A DNA stretch of 64,000 bases from UBA4312 sp002394635 (GCA_946539765.1 CAMNHO010000002.1:62001-126000), one strand, 5' to 3'; positions 48,593 through 57,944 are shown, counted from the first letter of the stretch. The notes: generated from the letters alone by a model not told the origin. Translations and numbers: made by a program.

Positions 48593-49798
48593 ATGAGAAA
48601 ATCGTATATTGTAGCTGCTAAACGAAGTGCAATCGGTACTTTCATGGGCAGTCTTACAAATGTGGATGTAGCTACTATGGGTGCTACAGTATTAAAAGAA
48701 ACAATCAAGGAAGCCAATATTGATCCGGCTAACATCGATGAAGTGATCATCGGTAATGTTATTGCAGCCGGACTAGGACAGAACATTGCCCGTAAAGTAG
48801 CTTTTGAAGCCGGTATTCCTGTGGAGGTGTGTGCCCAATCTATCAACATGTTATGTGGGTCCGGATTAAAAGCTATAATTGAAGCTGTATTACGTATTCA
48901 GGCAAACTGGGGCGATTTATTTGTAGCCGGTGGTGTTGAATCCATGTCCTTAGCCCCTTACCTGATCAGTGCGAAGAATCGTACAGGTTCCAAAATGGGA
49001 GCACAGACAATGGTCGATTCCATGTTATATGATGGTTTAACAGATTCTATGTATGGAATTCATATGGGAGAAACGGCAGAAAACATTGCTGAAAAATATA
49101 ATATCTCTAGAGAAGCGCAGGATGAACTGGCATTAGCTAGCCAGCAAAAAGCCATTGCAGCGATTGAATCCGGACGTTTTAAAGATGAAATCGTTCCGAT
49201 TACTTATAAAACACGTAAAGGAGAAGTTGTATTCGATACAGATGAGCATCCTAGATCTACTTCTATGGAAAAACTAGCAAAATTACGTCCTGCTTTCCGT
49301 AAAGGTGGAACCGTAACGGCTGGTAATGCATCCGGTATCAACGATGGTGCTTCTTTTACGATCATCGCTAGTGAAGATGCAGTTAAAAAATACAACTTAA
49401 AGCCGATTGCTGAAATCGTTGGTTTCGGACAAGGCGGAGTAGATCCTAGAACGATGGGTCTTGGCCCTACACCGGCTATTCTCAATGCGCTGGAATACTG
49501 CGGAAGAGATATCAACGATATGGAATTGGTAGAACTGAACGAAGCCTTTGCCGCCCAAGCATTAGGTGTTCTGCATGAACTGGAAGAAAAGACAGATATG
49601 AACCGTGAAGAATTTGTCAAGAAGATGAATGTAAACGGTGGAGCTATCGCTCTTGGTCATCCGGTCGGTGCTTCCGGTAACCGTATTGTTGTTACATTAT
49701 TACATGAAATGAAAAAACGTGGACTTAAGACCGGTTTAGCTTCATTATGTATCGGTGGTGGTATGGGTACTGCCCTGATCGTAGATATGTGTGAATAA
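48593..49798 (+). CDS. thlA: Acetyl-CoA acetyltransferase (thiolase)
   Basis: Thiolase joins two acetyl-CoA into acetoacetyl-CoA, the entry step of butyrate synthesis. The 401-residue protein has the acyl-accepting Cys88 in NMLCGSGLKA, ELNEAFAAQALG, GHPVGASGNRIV with the active-site His, and the second Cys in CIGGGMGTALI. It is divergent from bcd and shares the regulatory region with Rex-like sites, so both halves of the pathway can respond together. It ends in a terminator at 49811-49868. Confidence 0.96.
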   Translation: MRKSYIVAAKRSAIGTFMGSLTNVDVATMGATVLKETIKEANIDPANIDEVIIGNVIAAGLGQNIARKVAFEAGIPVEVCAQSINMLCGSGLKAIIEAVLRIQANWGDLFVAGGVESMSLAPYLISAKNRTGSKMGAQTMVDSMLYDGLTDSMYGIHMGETAENIAEKYNISREAQDELALASQQKAIAAIESGRFKDEIVPITYKTRKGEVVFDTDEHPRSTSMEKLAKLRPAFRKGGTVTAGNASGINDGASFTIIASEDAVKKYNLKPIAEIVGFGQGGVDPRTMGLGPTPAILNALEYCGRDINDMELVELNEAFAAQALGVLHELEEKTDMNREEFVKKMNVNGGAIALGHPVGASGNRIVVTLLHEMKKRGLKTGLASLCIGGGMGTALIVDMCE

Positions 49799-49810
49799 TC
49801 TTTAGAAATT

Positions 49811-49868
49811 AAAAGAATCGCTCGATGAACTATCCCCATTAAAGGAGAATTCATAAGCGATTCTTTTT
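49811..49868. terminator. Bidirectional terminator after the thiolase gene
   Basis: AAAAGAATCGCT pairs with AGCGATTCTTTT around a 33-base insert that itself has an ATGAA/TTCAT extension. The symmetrical A/T flanks serve both the thiolase and the convergent DUF218 gene. Confidence 0.75.
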
Positions 49869-50574
49869 ATATGTTTCCACATAATTTATCTTTGATGATG
49901 GCAAAAAATTCACGAACCATATTAGTCACCAGATAGAGATAGCTGGAGCGGGCTGCCAGTCCTTCCACTCTTTTATACCCTGCTTTTTTGGCAATTCTGA
50001 CACTACGATACACATGAAAATTACTGGTGACTACGGCAACAGAATCTACATTCGGAAGCAGTTTTTTACTAAAGGTCAGATTTTCTACTGTATTTGTCGA
50101 TTGGTCTTCTACCAATATTTTCTTTTCATCCATTCCTTTTTCAACAAGGTATTGTTTCATGATGCTTGCTTCTGTATCTGGTTCATTCTGTCCTTGTCCA
50201 CCGGACACGACACATAGAACATCCGGATGCAAATCCCAATACGCTTTGGCGGCATCCAGGCGATACGCTAAAGAACGACACGGACCATATGAATGCACTT
50301 GTGCACCTAAGATGATCATTGCATCGACCGGTTGATCGAGCTTTTTTAAAAAGCAATACAGTATTCTTATTTCAATAATCAAGAACAGAGAGAGAAACGC
50401 AATAAGAGGAATATAGATCATCGGGTACCTAAAATAGTTTTGTCCGAACAATATACATAAACCACATATAAGCCAGAACATATAAAACCGGCTTCCGCTT
50501 CTGGCCGAACAAACAATAATTCCATATAAGATGCAGCCCCATCCGATCAAAGTCAACATATGTATATGATACAT
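49867..50574 (-). CDS. YdcF/ElyC/SanA family membrane protein (DUF218)
   Basis: The product has two or three N-terminal membrane segments (LTLIGWGCILYGIIVC, FYMFWLICGLCILFG, IPLIAFLSLFLIIEI) followed by a DUF218 domain with MIILGAQVHSYGPCRSLAYRLDAA, CVVSGGQGQNEPDTEA and LVEDQSTNTVENLTFS. In E. coli, relatives act in envelope integrity and undecaprenyl-carrier metabolism; the chemistry is unproven. The start is uncertain: an ATG at 50604 lies in the loop of the upstream terminator, and ATGs at 50574 and 50559 lack ribosome sites. I list 50574. The gene is probably read through from the kinase gene. Confidence 0.8.
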   Translation of the reverse strand: MYHIHMLTLIGWGCILYGIIVCSARSGSRFYMFWLICGLCILFGQNYFRYPMIYIPLIAFLSLFLIIEIRILYCFLKKLDQPVDAMIILGAQVHSYGPCRSLAYRLDAAKAYWDLHPDVLCVVSGGQGQNEPDTEASIMKQYLVEKGMDEKKILVEDQSTNTVENLTFSKKLLPNVDSVAVVTSNFHVYRSVRIAKKAGYKRVEGLAARSSYLYLVTNMVREFFAIIKDKLCGNI

Positions 50575-50586
50575 GAATTTGTAGAT

Positions 50587-50618
50587 AAAAAAAGGGAAAA
50601 CCATGTTCGGTTTCCCTA
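50587..50618 (-). terminator. Terminator of the PfkB kinase gene
   Basis: Minus-strand AGGGAAACC pairs with GGTTTTCCCT around a six-base loop and is followed by seven T. The stem overlaps the kinase stop codon. Confidence 0.85.
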
Positions 50619-51473
50619 GAAATCTCCTTTGTATATTTCATCCAAGGAAGGAATGGAGGTCATTCCTCCCATTTTTTCAGTTGATCGTGCCGCCGCATAT
50701 GACGCTGTTTTTATGATTGTTTCAATATCCCATTGTTGATCCAGACCATAAGCAAAAGCACCATGGAAAATATCTCCTGCACCGGTTGTATCGATTGAAT
50801 GTGCGGGATAGGCAGAGAATGAAACACCGTTATAGATACAGCCCTGGTCACCTAAAGTAAGAATTACATTTCTATTGAGTTGCTGCAATTCAGCATATGT
50901 ATCTTTATTGTATTGATGTTGCGTATATTCCTGGGCAAACTCTTTACTACAAACCAAATAATCACATTGACGTATCAGATCGATGGTCTTGGGCTTATAT
51001 TTATCTCCATCAAATATTTTAATAGAAGCCGGATACCTGTCCAAAGCGTCCATACTGATTCGGATCTCATGGCCGTCAAACAAGATGACATCAGCAGTAT
51101 CCGGCCAATGAACGTCTGCCGGTCCTTCTTCGATTTCCAACGGCATGTTCAATATGCTTCGGTCACCGGTTTTTGTATCCACAAGGATACAGCTCATACT
51201 TGTTTGCACCGTTGGATCGATAATCATTGACTGTGTATGTACATGATTGTCTTCTAACAATCGTAATATCTCATTACCTATAGCATCTTTTCCGATTCTG
51301 GTGATGATCGATACATCGGCATTCCACCGGCCGCATAAGATCATAGCATTCGTAACAGGTCCTCCTGCACAGCGGATGCTGTTGTAGATACGTTGCTTCC
51401 CGTTTTTTGAAAAAGGTTTGACCAGTGGCAAATACACATCAAAAACAGATTGACCGATTCCTAATATTGTCAT
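50616..51473 (-). CDS. PfkB family sugar/nucleoside kinase
   Basis: The 285-residue protein is a ribokinase-fold kinase. It has the N-terminal GGPVTNAMILCGRW loop, TRIGKDAIGNEIL, and the C-terminal signature HSIDTTGAGDIFHGAFAYGL with catalytic Asp in GAGD. The substrate (ribose, fructose phosphate, adenosine or a related sugar) cannot be read from the motifs. It follows the symporter gene by two bases, which may hint at coupling with the transported compound, although alanine/sodium symporters do not normally carry sugars. Confidence 0.87.
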   Translation of the reverse strand: MTILGIGQSVFDVYLPLVKPFSKNGKQRIYNSIRCAGGPVTNAMILCGRWNADVSIITRIGKDAIGNEILRLLEDNHVHTQSMIIDPTVQTSMSCILVDTKTGDRSILNMPLEIEEGPADVHWPDTADVILFDGHEIRISMDALDRYPASIKIFDGDKYKPKTIDLIRQCDYLVCSKEFAQEYTQHQYNKDTYAELQQLNRNVILTLGDQGCIYNGVSFSAYPAHSIDTTGAGDIFHGAFAYGLDQQWDIETIIKTASYAAARSTEKMGGMTSIPSLDEIYKGDF

Positions 51474-51475
51474 AA

Positions 51476-52885
51476 TTACCTCCAGAACTCTACATCATTT
51501 ACATTCATACCAATACTTTTGGCATAGAATACAGGATTCTTACTATTTTTCTTCTGTTTTTCATAATCTTTTAAAGCATCAATTGCGTGTTTTCTAAGTA
51601 TAAAACAAGACGGTAAATTTATCAATGTCATACCACCCATCGTAATATCCGCTAACGCCCAGCAAGCATCCATTGGAGCGATTGCTCCCAAAAATATAAT
51701 GATGATACAGAAGACATAGAAGATGTTCATAAACTTATTGGAAGGCATTTTTTTGTTATTCAAAAAGGCCAGTGCATTATCCACATAATAAAGGTTACCG
51801 ATGAGTGTTGTAAAAGCAAATAATACCATCGCAATGGTGATAAAAATAGGTCCCGCCTTTCCAAATACTGTCGATAGTGCATTTTGCACATAAGGAGCAC
51901 CGGATACGTCTACATTCCGTGCTACACCGGAACACAGGCACATCAATCCGGTTGCTGTACATAACAGCATTGTATCAATGTACACAGATACGGTCTGCAC
52001 TAAACCTTGTTTACAAGGATGGGATACATCAGCGGAAGCCGAGGCATTTGGTGCACTACCAACACCAGCCTCGTTGGAATATAAACCACGTTTGATTCCA
52101 TAGATCATACAGGATCCGGCAACCCCGCTTAAGATTGCTTTAAAATTAAAAGCATCTTCAAATATCATAGCGAACATAGAAGGAATCAGTTGAATGTGGA
52201 ACAAAATCACAATAATTGAAATCAGTACATAAGCAATCCCCATAAACGGAACGATTACACTGGTTAGCTTCAAGATCCGATGCCCTCCTCCAAACACACA
52301 ATATCCGACAAGGATAGCCAATATCAGACCAATGATGATCGGAGTGGTTTTGGGATTATAAAAACTGTATACCGCAAAAGTAGACTGTAAATTATAAGAA
52401 CATAGAAGATTAAACCCGAACGCGTAGGTTGCGATCAAAAAAATACAGAATAAAAAGGCAGCAAACCGGTTATGCATAGCTATTTCAATATAGTAGGCAG
52501 GGCCTCCGTACCCAGATCCGTACTTATCCTTCCGTTTATAGATCTGCGCTAAAGTACTTTCCATGAAGGCAGAAGAAGCGCCAATAATACACATTAACCA
52601 CATCCAGAACATAGCGCCCGGTCCACCAAGGCACAGAGCCGTGGATACACCGACAATATTCCCTGTTCCTACGCGGCTGGCTGTAGATACCATCAGTGCC
52701 TGGAAACTCGAAACGGAATCTTTACCAGCGGGAGGTTCCATAATCAAACGTATTGATTCTTTCAAAAGACGCAACTGCACAAAATGGGTCTGAACCGTAA
52801 AATACAAGCCAGCTACAGCAAGAACGATCAATAGGATCGGATAGTACATGATACTATCGATCTTATTTAAGATTTCGACAATCAT
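51476..52885 (-). CDS. Alanine/glycine:cation symporter (AGCS family)
   Basis: The 469-residue membrane protein has about ten to eleven hydrophobic helices and the AGCS signatures: SSFQALMVSTASRVGTGNI near residue 60, GGPGAMFWMW, GSGYGGPAYYIE, and RGLYSNEAGVGSAPNASA with DVSHPCKQGLVQ. It imports small neutral amino acids with sodium or protons. It is first in a two- or three-gene operon with the PfkB kinase. A TATAAT-type -10 lies at 52911-52916 and AAAGGAG precedes the ATG. Confidence 0.93.
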   Translation of the reverse strand: MIVEILNKIDSIMYYPILLIVLAVAGLYFTVQTHFVQLRLLKESIRLIMEPPAGKDSVSSFQALMVSTASRVGTGNIVGVSTALCLGGPGAMFWMWLMCIIGASSAFMESTLAQIYKRKDKYGSGYGGPAYYIEIAMHNRFAAFLFCIFLIATYAFGFNLLCSYNLQSTFAVYSFYNPKTTPIIIGLILAILVGYCVFGGGHRILKLTSVIVPFMGIAYVLISIIVILFHIQLIPSMFAMIFEDAFNFKAILSGVAGSCMIYGIKRGLYSNEAGVGSAPNASASADVSHPCKQGLVQTVSVYIDTMLLCTATGLMCLCSGVARNVDVSGAPYVQNALSTVFGKAGPIFITIAMVLFAFTTLIGNLYYVDNALAFLNNKKMPSNKFMNIFYVFCIIIIFLGAIAPMDACWALADITMGGMTLINLPSCFILRKHAIDALKDYEKQKKNSKNPVFYAKSIGMNVNDVEFWR

Positions 52886-52935
52886 AATTTAACTCCTTTA
52901 TTTAATCTTCATTATATGTAATTGTACATGATAAA

Positions 52936-52963
52936 TAAAAAAAATGAGAGGTGTCTCTCATTC
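52936..52963 (-). terminator. Terminator of the rimP-nusA-infB-rbfA operon
   Basis: ATGAGAG pairs with CTCTCAT around a four-base loop, with eight T following on the minus strand, just after the rbfA stop. Confidence 0.85.
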
Positions 52964-53299
52964 TTTTTCAATATTTTTTAATATACCTTCAATTCGATTT
53001 CCCTGCTCTAAGCTCTTATCCTGAATAAACACTAATTCCGGCATTTTGCGGATTGTCAGTTTCTTTGCGACATTGGACCGTATATATCCTTTTGAATGCT
53101 CCAGGACACGAAGTCCGGCATCATTTCTTTCTTGTTTTCCCAAAAAGGATACATACACCTTCGCAATCGATAAATCACGGGAAACCTGAACATCCGTTAC
53201 TGTGACAAATCCAAGCTTAGGGTTTTTCAGCTCGAATTGAAGGATATTGGAAATCTCCCTTTGCAGGATCATTTCCAGTCGTTCTTGCTTTAAAGACAT
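52958..53299 (-). CDS. rbfA: 30S ribosome-binding factor RbfA
   Basis: RbfA assists late maturation of the 30S subunit. The 113-residue protein has the KH-like pattern RLEMILQREISNILQFELKNPKLGFVTVTDVQVSRDLS, then AKVYVSF, and RKMPELVFIQDKSLEQGNRI at the end. It follows infB by two bases and closes the operon. Confidence 0.95.
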   Translation of the reverse strand: MSLKQERLEMILQREISNILQFELKNPKLGFVTVTDVQVSRDLSIAKVYVSFLGKQERNDAGLRVLEHSKGYIRSNVAKKLTIRKMPELVFIQDKSLEQGNRIEGILKNIEKE

Positions 53300-53301
53300 A
53301 C

Positions 53302-55170
53302 TTATTGCTCAACTTCCTGATCTTCATAAGCTTCGATAATATCATCCTGTTTGATGTCATTGTAATTCTCGATGGTCATTCCACATTCGTAGCCGGACGT
53401 CACTTCTTTGACGTCATTTTCGAATCTTCGTAACGAACCTAGTTTTCCATCATAAATTACAATACCATCGCGAATGATTCGAGCTTTACAATCTCGGCGG
53501 ATCGAACCATCTGTCACCATACATCCGGCAATGGTTCCGATCTTGGAAACCTTATAAATCTTACGAACTTCCGCCTGTCCGATTACGACTTCTTCATAAA
53601 CAGGCGCTAACAGACCCTTCATTGCGCTTTCTAACTCTTCCAACGCTTTATAGATGATATTGTGTAGACGGATCTCTACACCTTCTTCTTCTGCTTTCTT
53701 TCGCACAGCTGCATTTGGACGAATATTAAATCCGTAAATAAGGGCATTCGACGCGCTGGCTAACAAAATGTCGGATTCGCTGATCGTACCGACGGTGGAA
53801 CGGATCACATTCACCCGTACGTTATCAATTTCCAGTTTTTCCATGGAAGCCTTTAAAGCTTCAGCAGAACCCTGTACATCCGCTTTGATGATGACATTGA
53901 TTTCCTGTACATTGCCTTCATCAATCTTTCTTGCCAGATCCTCCAAAGACATGGCACTTGAGGAATTTCTTTCTTTTTCGATCTGTTTCTCCAGTCGTTG
54001 ACTGGCAATACTCTGCGCTTTTTTATAAGAGTCAAAAGCCATAAATACATCACTGGCTCTTGGTACATCACTCATACCGATAATTTCCACTGGTGTACTT
54101 GGCAATGCTTTTTTAATGTCGGCTCCTTTATCGTTGGTCATACGACGGATACGTCCGTAGGATGTTCCGACCACAATCGAATCCCCTGTATGTAAAGTAC
54201 CACGCTGAACCAGCAATGTAGCTACCGGTCCACGACCTTTATCTAGTTTCGCTTCAATGACAGTACCGCTGGCTAAAGCATCCGGATTGGCACGCAGCTC
54301 CTGCATTTCAGCAACCAGTAAGATGGTTTCCAACAAGTCAGATACCCCTTCTCCTGTTTTTGCGCTGATTCTCTGGAAGACAGTTTCTCCGCCCCATTCT
54401 TCCGGCATGACCCCTAATTCAGCCATTTCACTCATTACACGGTCCGGGTTAGAGCCTGGTTTATCGATCTTATTGACAGCTACAATGATCGGAACCCCGG
54501 CCGCTTTGGCATGATCGACCGCTTCTTTTGTCTGCGGCATGACCCCGTCATCGGCCGCTACTACGATTACTACGATATCCGTAACCTGAGCACCACGGGC
54601 TCGCATAGCCGTAAATGCTTCGTGTCCCGGTGTATCCAGGAAGGTAACTTTGTTCCCATGCAATGATACTTGGTATGCTCCAATATGCTGCGTGATACCA
54701 CCAAATTCTCCTCCGGTTACATTGGTTTTACGGATTGTATCCAATAAGGTTGTTTTCCCATGGTCAACATGTCCCATGATGGTCACAACCGGAGGCCGAG
54801 AAATTAACTTGTCTTCATCGTCTTCGATATGTTCGAGCTGATCTTCGATATCATCTTCTTCGATAATGATTTCTTTGTGCACTTCTACATTGAATTCTGC
54901 ACAGATCAGTTCTATGTCATCGTCAGATAAAACAGTATTAATGGTAGACATATTTCCCATCAAGAATAAAAATTTAATGATTTCAGAACTGTTTCGATGC
55001 AGCAGCTGGGCCAACTGCCCTACAGATAAAGGCTGTGAATATGTGATTTCTTTAATATCCACTACTTTTCTTGCTGGTCTGCTCTGTTTCGAAGAACGGT
55101 TGTAATTTCTTGATTTTCCTTTATTCTTCGATGGTTTTCTCTTTTTAGGCTGTGTCTTGTTATAAGCCAT
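53302..55170 (-). CDS. infB: Translation initiation factor IF-2
   Basis: IF-2 is the GTPase that places fMet-tRNA on the 30S subunit. The 622-residue protein has a short basic N-terminus, an IF2-N domain (YSQPLSVGQLAQLLHRNSSEI), the G domain with GHVDHGKTT, DTPGHEAFTAMRARG and NKIDKP, and the C-terminal domains with GYECGMTIENYNDIK. It is shorter than many IF-2 proteins because the variable N-terminal region is reduced. The gene follows ylxQ immediately. Confidence 0.97.
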   Translation of the reverse strand: MAYNKTQPKKRKPSKNKGKSRNYNRSSKQSRPARKVVDIKEITYSQPLSVGQLAQLLHRNSSEIIKFLFLMGNMSTINTVLSDDDIELICAEFNVEVHKEIIIEEDDIEDQLEHIEDDEDKLISRPPVVTIMGHVDHGKTTLLDTIRKTNVTGGEFGGITQHIGAYQVSLHGNKVTFLDTPGHEAFTAMRARGAQVTDIVVIVVAADDGVMPQTKEAVDHAKAAGVPIIVAVNKIDKPGSNPDRVMSEMAELGVMPEEWGGETVFQRISAKTGEGVSDLLETILLVAEMQELRANPDALASGTVIEAKLDKGRGPVATLLVQRGTLHTGDSIVVGTSYGRIRRMTNDKGADIKKALPSTPVEIIGMSDVPRASDVFMAFDSYKKAQSIASQRLEKQIEKERNSSSAMSLEDLARKIDEGNVQEINVIIKADVQGSAEALKASMEKLEIDNVRVNVIRSTVGTISESDILLASASNALIYGFNIRPNAAVRKKAEEEGVEIRLHNIIYKALEELESAMKGLLAPVYEEVVIGQAEVRKIYKVSKIGTIAGCMVTDGSIRRDCKARIIRDGIVIYDGKLGSLRRFENDVKEVTSGYECGMTIENYNDIKQDDIIEAYEDQEVEQ

Positions 55171-55467
55171 TCACGAACCCTCACTTTCTCTTATCATAAC
55201 ATTTGCAAGATTTTTATCCGATATTCCAAAGGACTGCACATCCCAAGGCGTTATCTGCGAAAACACCGATTCCGGCAGGATCCTGCAAGGAATGTCATAA
55301 AATCTGCATTTATCTTCCAATTTTTTTCTGCGGTTCTTTCCACAGGATTCACAAATAATGACTATGTATACTTTTTTTGATTGAACAGAAGGAATCAGTT
55401 GACTTCCAATAACCGCTTTTCTTGTTTTAAAAGCAGCCCGGCATAAGTTTATCAGGTTATTATTCAC
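55171..55467 (-). CDS. ylxQ: L7Ae-like ribosomal protein family protein YlxQ
   Basis: The 98-residue protein is a small L7Ae/L30e-fold RNA-binding protein like YlxQ, always found between ylxR and infB in Firmicutes. It shows LCRAAFKTRKAVIGSQLIPSV, KKVYIVIICESCGKNRRKKLEDKC and SVFSQITPWDVQSFGISDKNLAN. Kink-turn RNA binding is known for relatives; the cellular role is unclear. It overlaps ylxR by eight bases. Confidence 0.88.
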   Translation of the reverse strand: MNNNLINLCRAAFKTRKAVIGSQLIPSVQSKKVYIVIICESCGKNRRKKLEDKCRFYDIPCRILPESVFSQITPWDVQSFGISDKNLANVMIRESEGS

Positions 55468-55717
55468 CGACGATCTCCATCAATTGATCGTAGATTTCAT
55501 CTGGAATATCCTGTTCTAATGCACGATTCAGTGCTTTATTCTTCTTTGCTAGTTCAATCGTTTCCTTACTACGGCTCACATACGCTCCGTGCCCATTTCG
55601 TTTTCCAGTAAGATCGACCACGATTTCCTTTTCCGGTGTGCGAACCACACGAATCAATTCTTTTTTGGGAAAACGCTGTTGTGTCACGACGCATTTACGC
55701 ATAGGTATCTTACGCAT
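55460..55717 (-). CDS. ylxR: YlxR family RNA-binding protein (DUF448, RnpM)
   Basis: The 85-residue protein shows the YlxR pattern: KIPMRKCVVTQQRFPKKELIRVVR, then EIVVDLTGKRNGHGAYVSRSKET. The GRGAY-type loop is GHGAY here. In B. subtilis the protein was reported to bind RNase P RNA; that function is family knowledge, not seen here. It lies 8 bp after nusA. Confidence 0.92.
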   Translation of the reverse strand: MRKIPMRKCVVTQQRFPKKELIRVVRTPEKEIVVDLTGKRNGHGAYVSRSKETIELAKKNKALNRALEQDIPDEIYDQLMEIVGE

Positions 55718-55725
55718 ATGACCTC

Positions 55726-57435
55726 CTAATCATAATATTCATCGTATTCTTCATAATCAACGTCTTCATCCCAGCGTTCATCTTCTTCGTATTCATACTC
55801 TTCGATTTCCGCCAGCTCCTCTTCAGAATAGATCGGACGCATTTGTTCGAATTGTTGACGTTGTTTTTCCAAATCATCCTTTTTCTTGATCTCTTCTTTT
55901 TTCGGCTCTTCTTGTTTCTTCTTTGATTTGACTTCCTGCTTTGTGGAAGCATCCGCAAAGTTTTCGAATTTAGAAGTATACTCTTTCACCTGTCCTGCAC
56001 GGGCAGCTTTACGTTTTTCTTTAGCCAAACGAGCCGCTTTTTCCATTTCATCTTCTTCTTTCGGCTCTTCGACAACAGGTTCTTCCACTTGTTCGGCTTC
56101 TTTTATTTCAATAATATCTTCTAACTGTGTTTCTTCTTTCTTCAGTTTTTCTTTTTCAAACAACGTTTTTGCATCTTCATGAGATGAAGCAAGCTGTTCA
56201 TCCATTTCGATATCTACATCTTCGTTATAAATGAAATCAGCGGATTCAACATTTTCGATTTCGCTTTCTTTCTTACGCTGTTCTTCATAATGTAATTGCT
56301 GCTTATAAGCACGTTCACGTGCTTTCTGCTCTTCATACTCTTGCTGCATCTCACGACTGCGGGCCATATAATCAATACCCATCTCCTGCATTTCGCTTTC
56401 TGATTTTATATCAATTTTATGGTTTGTAAGTTTTACAGCTAAACGAGCATTCTTTCCTTTTTTACCTATGGCTAAAGATAACTGATTATCCGGTACAACG
56501 ACCACCAATCCGTCTTTCACTTCATCGTTCGGAAATACAGCTACGGATTCACTCGGACTTAGAGCATTCTTGATCAGGTCGCTAATATTATCGGACCATT
56601 CAAAAATATCGATTTTTTCACCATGCAGTTCATTGATGATCGATTGTACACGCTGCCCCCTAGGCCCGATACATGCACCGATCGGATCGACATTTTCATT
56701 GTAAGAAGTTACGGCAATCTTGCATCGCTCCCCAGCTTCTCTGGCAATCGCCTTGATTTCAATAATACCTTGGTAGATTTCTGGTACTTCTTTTTCGAAT
56801 AGACGGCGGACAAAAACAGGTGTCGATCGTGAAACTAGAACCTGGGCTCCTTTAGTTTCCCGATTTACTTCAGAAATGACTACAAGAAGCTTTTGTCCTT
56901 CATAATAGTGTTCTCCAGGAATCTGCTGAGAACGTTTCATCATTGCCAATGTCTTATCAATATTGACGATTACGAACTTTTCCTCTACAGTTTCCACTGT
57001 ACCAAGAACCATATCATCCACTTTATCACAGTATTCTTCATAAATAAGTTGTTTTTCTGCTTCTCTGATCTTCTGTTTGATAACATTTTTTGCAAGCACT
57101 ACATCAGCACGATCAAATTCCGTAAAATCAATTTCCGGTTCATTGACCATCTCACCGATTTTTGCGTTCTCATCAAAATGCAAAGCATCTTCCAAAGAAA
57201 GCTCCAAGGCATCATCCACTACTTCTTCCACAACCATTCTCTGTGGATAAATATGAATATGACCATCATCTATGACTACATTTACATAGGCATCCGGTGT
57301 CTCAACATGCTTGCGATAAGCTTTTGATAAAGCCTCTACCAGAGCGGCTTCGACAATTTCCTGGGACAGTTGACGATCTGCTTCGATTCCCAATAATGCT
57401 GCTTTTAAATCCTGTACTTTTACTTTCATATTCAC
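55726..57435 (-). CDS. nusA: Transcription termination/antitermination factor NusA with long acidic C-terminal extension
   Basis: NusA binds RNA polymerase and modulates pausing and termination. The N-terminal domain, S1 (near residues 135-200) and two KH domains (DPIGACIGPRGQRVQSI; LSLAIGKKGKNARLAVKL) fill about the first 345 residues, the normal Firmicutes length. The remaining ~220 residues are low-complexity: Gln/Glu/Arg/Lys coiled coil, then a Lys/Glu-rich part and a strongly acidic tyrosine-rich end (EEYEYEEDERWDEDVD). It lies 6 bp after rimP and 8 bp before ylxR. Confidence 0.95.
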   Translation of the reverse strand: MNMKVKVQDLKAALLGIEADRQLSQEIVEAALVEALSKAYRKHVETPDAYVNVVIDDGHIHIYPQRMVVEEVVDDALELSLEDALHFDENAKIGEMVNEPEIDFTEFDRADVVLAKNVIKQKIREAEKQLIYEEYCDKVDDMVLGTVETVEEKFVIVNIDKTLAMMKRSQQIPGEHYYEGQKLLVVISEVNRETKGAQVLVSRSTPVFVRRLFEKEVPEIYQGIIEIKAIAREAGERCKIAVTSYNENVDPIGACIGPRGQRVQSIINELHGEKIDIFEWSDNISDLIKNALSPSESVAVFPNDEVKDGLVVVVPDNQLSLAIGKKGKNARLAVKLTNHKIDIKSESEMQEMGIDYMARSREMQQEYEEQKARERAYKQQLHYEEQRKKESEIENVESADFIYNEDVDIEMDEQLASSHEDAKTLFEKEKLKKEETQLEDIIEIKEAEQVEEPVVEEPKEEDEMEKAARLAKEKRKAARAGQVKEYTSKFENFADASTKQEVKSKKKQEEPKKEEIKKKDDLEKQRQQFEQMRPIYSEEELAEIEEYEYEEDERWDEDVDYEEYDEYYD

Positions 57436-57441
57436 TCCTGT

Positions 57442-57900
57442 TTATAATTTTACAGCTGTCATAATCAGCATAATATTTGTTTTATCAATCGTGATCGATT
57501 TATTGCGTGTTTTTTCTCTATATTGAACTGTAATTGTATCTTCCGTCACTTCAACTAAATCTCCACGTATACTGTCTAATCCTTGTTTCGGATCTTTTAA
57601 TTTTACAAAAACATAGGATCCTTGTGCATTTCTGATCTGTTCTTCCGTTTTTAATTCTCTTTCAGCTCCAGGTGAACAGACTTCAAGATTGTATTCTTTT
57701 CCATACCAGTCTTTTTCATCGAGCATCTCACTAATGGCATCTGAACAAATTACACAAGTATCCAGATCAACAGTTCCTTCAATCTTTTCAATGGATATAC
57801 GTAAGATCGGCGGCTTTTCATTTGTCAACCATTCCAGCTCATAAAGCCGGCATCCGTTACGCTCTAAACTTTCTTCTATCCATTCCTTTAGATTGTCCAT
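57442..57900 (-). CDS. rimP: Ribosome maturation factor RimP
   Basis: RimP is needed for 30S assembly. The 152-residue protein shows DNLKEWIEESLERNGCRLYELEW, the LRISIEKIEGTVDLDTCVICSDAISEMLD core and LEVCSPGAERELKTEEQ. ATG 57900 has an AAGGGAG ribosome site; the longer frame would run into a leader hairpin. It is first in the rimP-nusA-ylxR-ylxQ-infB-rbfA operon. Confidence 0.94.
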   Translation of the reverse strand: MDNLKEWIEESLERNGCRLYELEWLTNEKPPILRISIEKIEGTVDLDTCVICSDAISEMLDEKDWYGKEYNLEVCSPGAERELKTEEQIRNAQGSYVFVKLKDPKQGLDSIRGDLVEVTEDTITVQYREKTRNKSITIDKTNIMLIMTAVKL

Positions 57901-57922
57901 ACTTGACTCCCTTCCAAAATGA

Positions 57923-57944
57923 AGGAGTGGTTTTACCCACTCCT
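57923..57944 (-). promoter_or_regulatory. Leader hairpin of the rimP-nusA operon
   Basis: AGGAGTGG pairs with CCACTCCT around a six-base loop, in the 5' leader about 10 nt after the predicted start and 20 nt before the rimP start. The following TCATTTTGG is too short a T run for an efficient terminator. Confidence 0.5.

Noticed and set aside
50559..50604. ATG at 50604 as start of the DUF218 protein
   Set aside because: It lies in the loop of the kinase gene terminator and has no separate ribosome site; a downstream ATG fits the membrane segment better.
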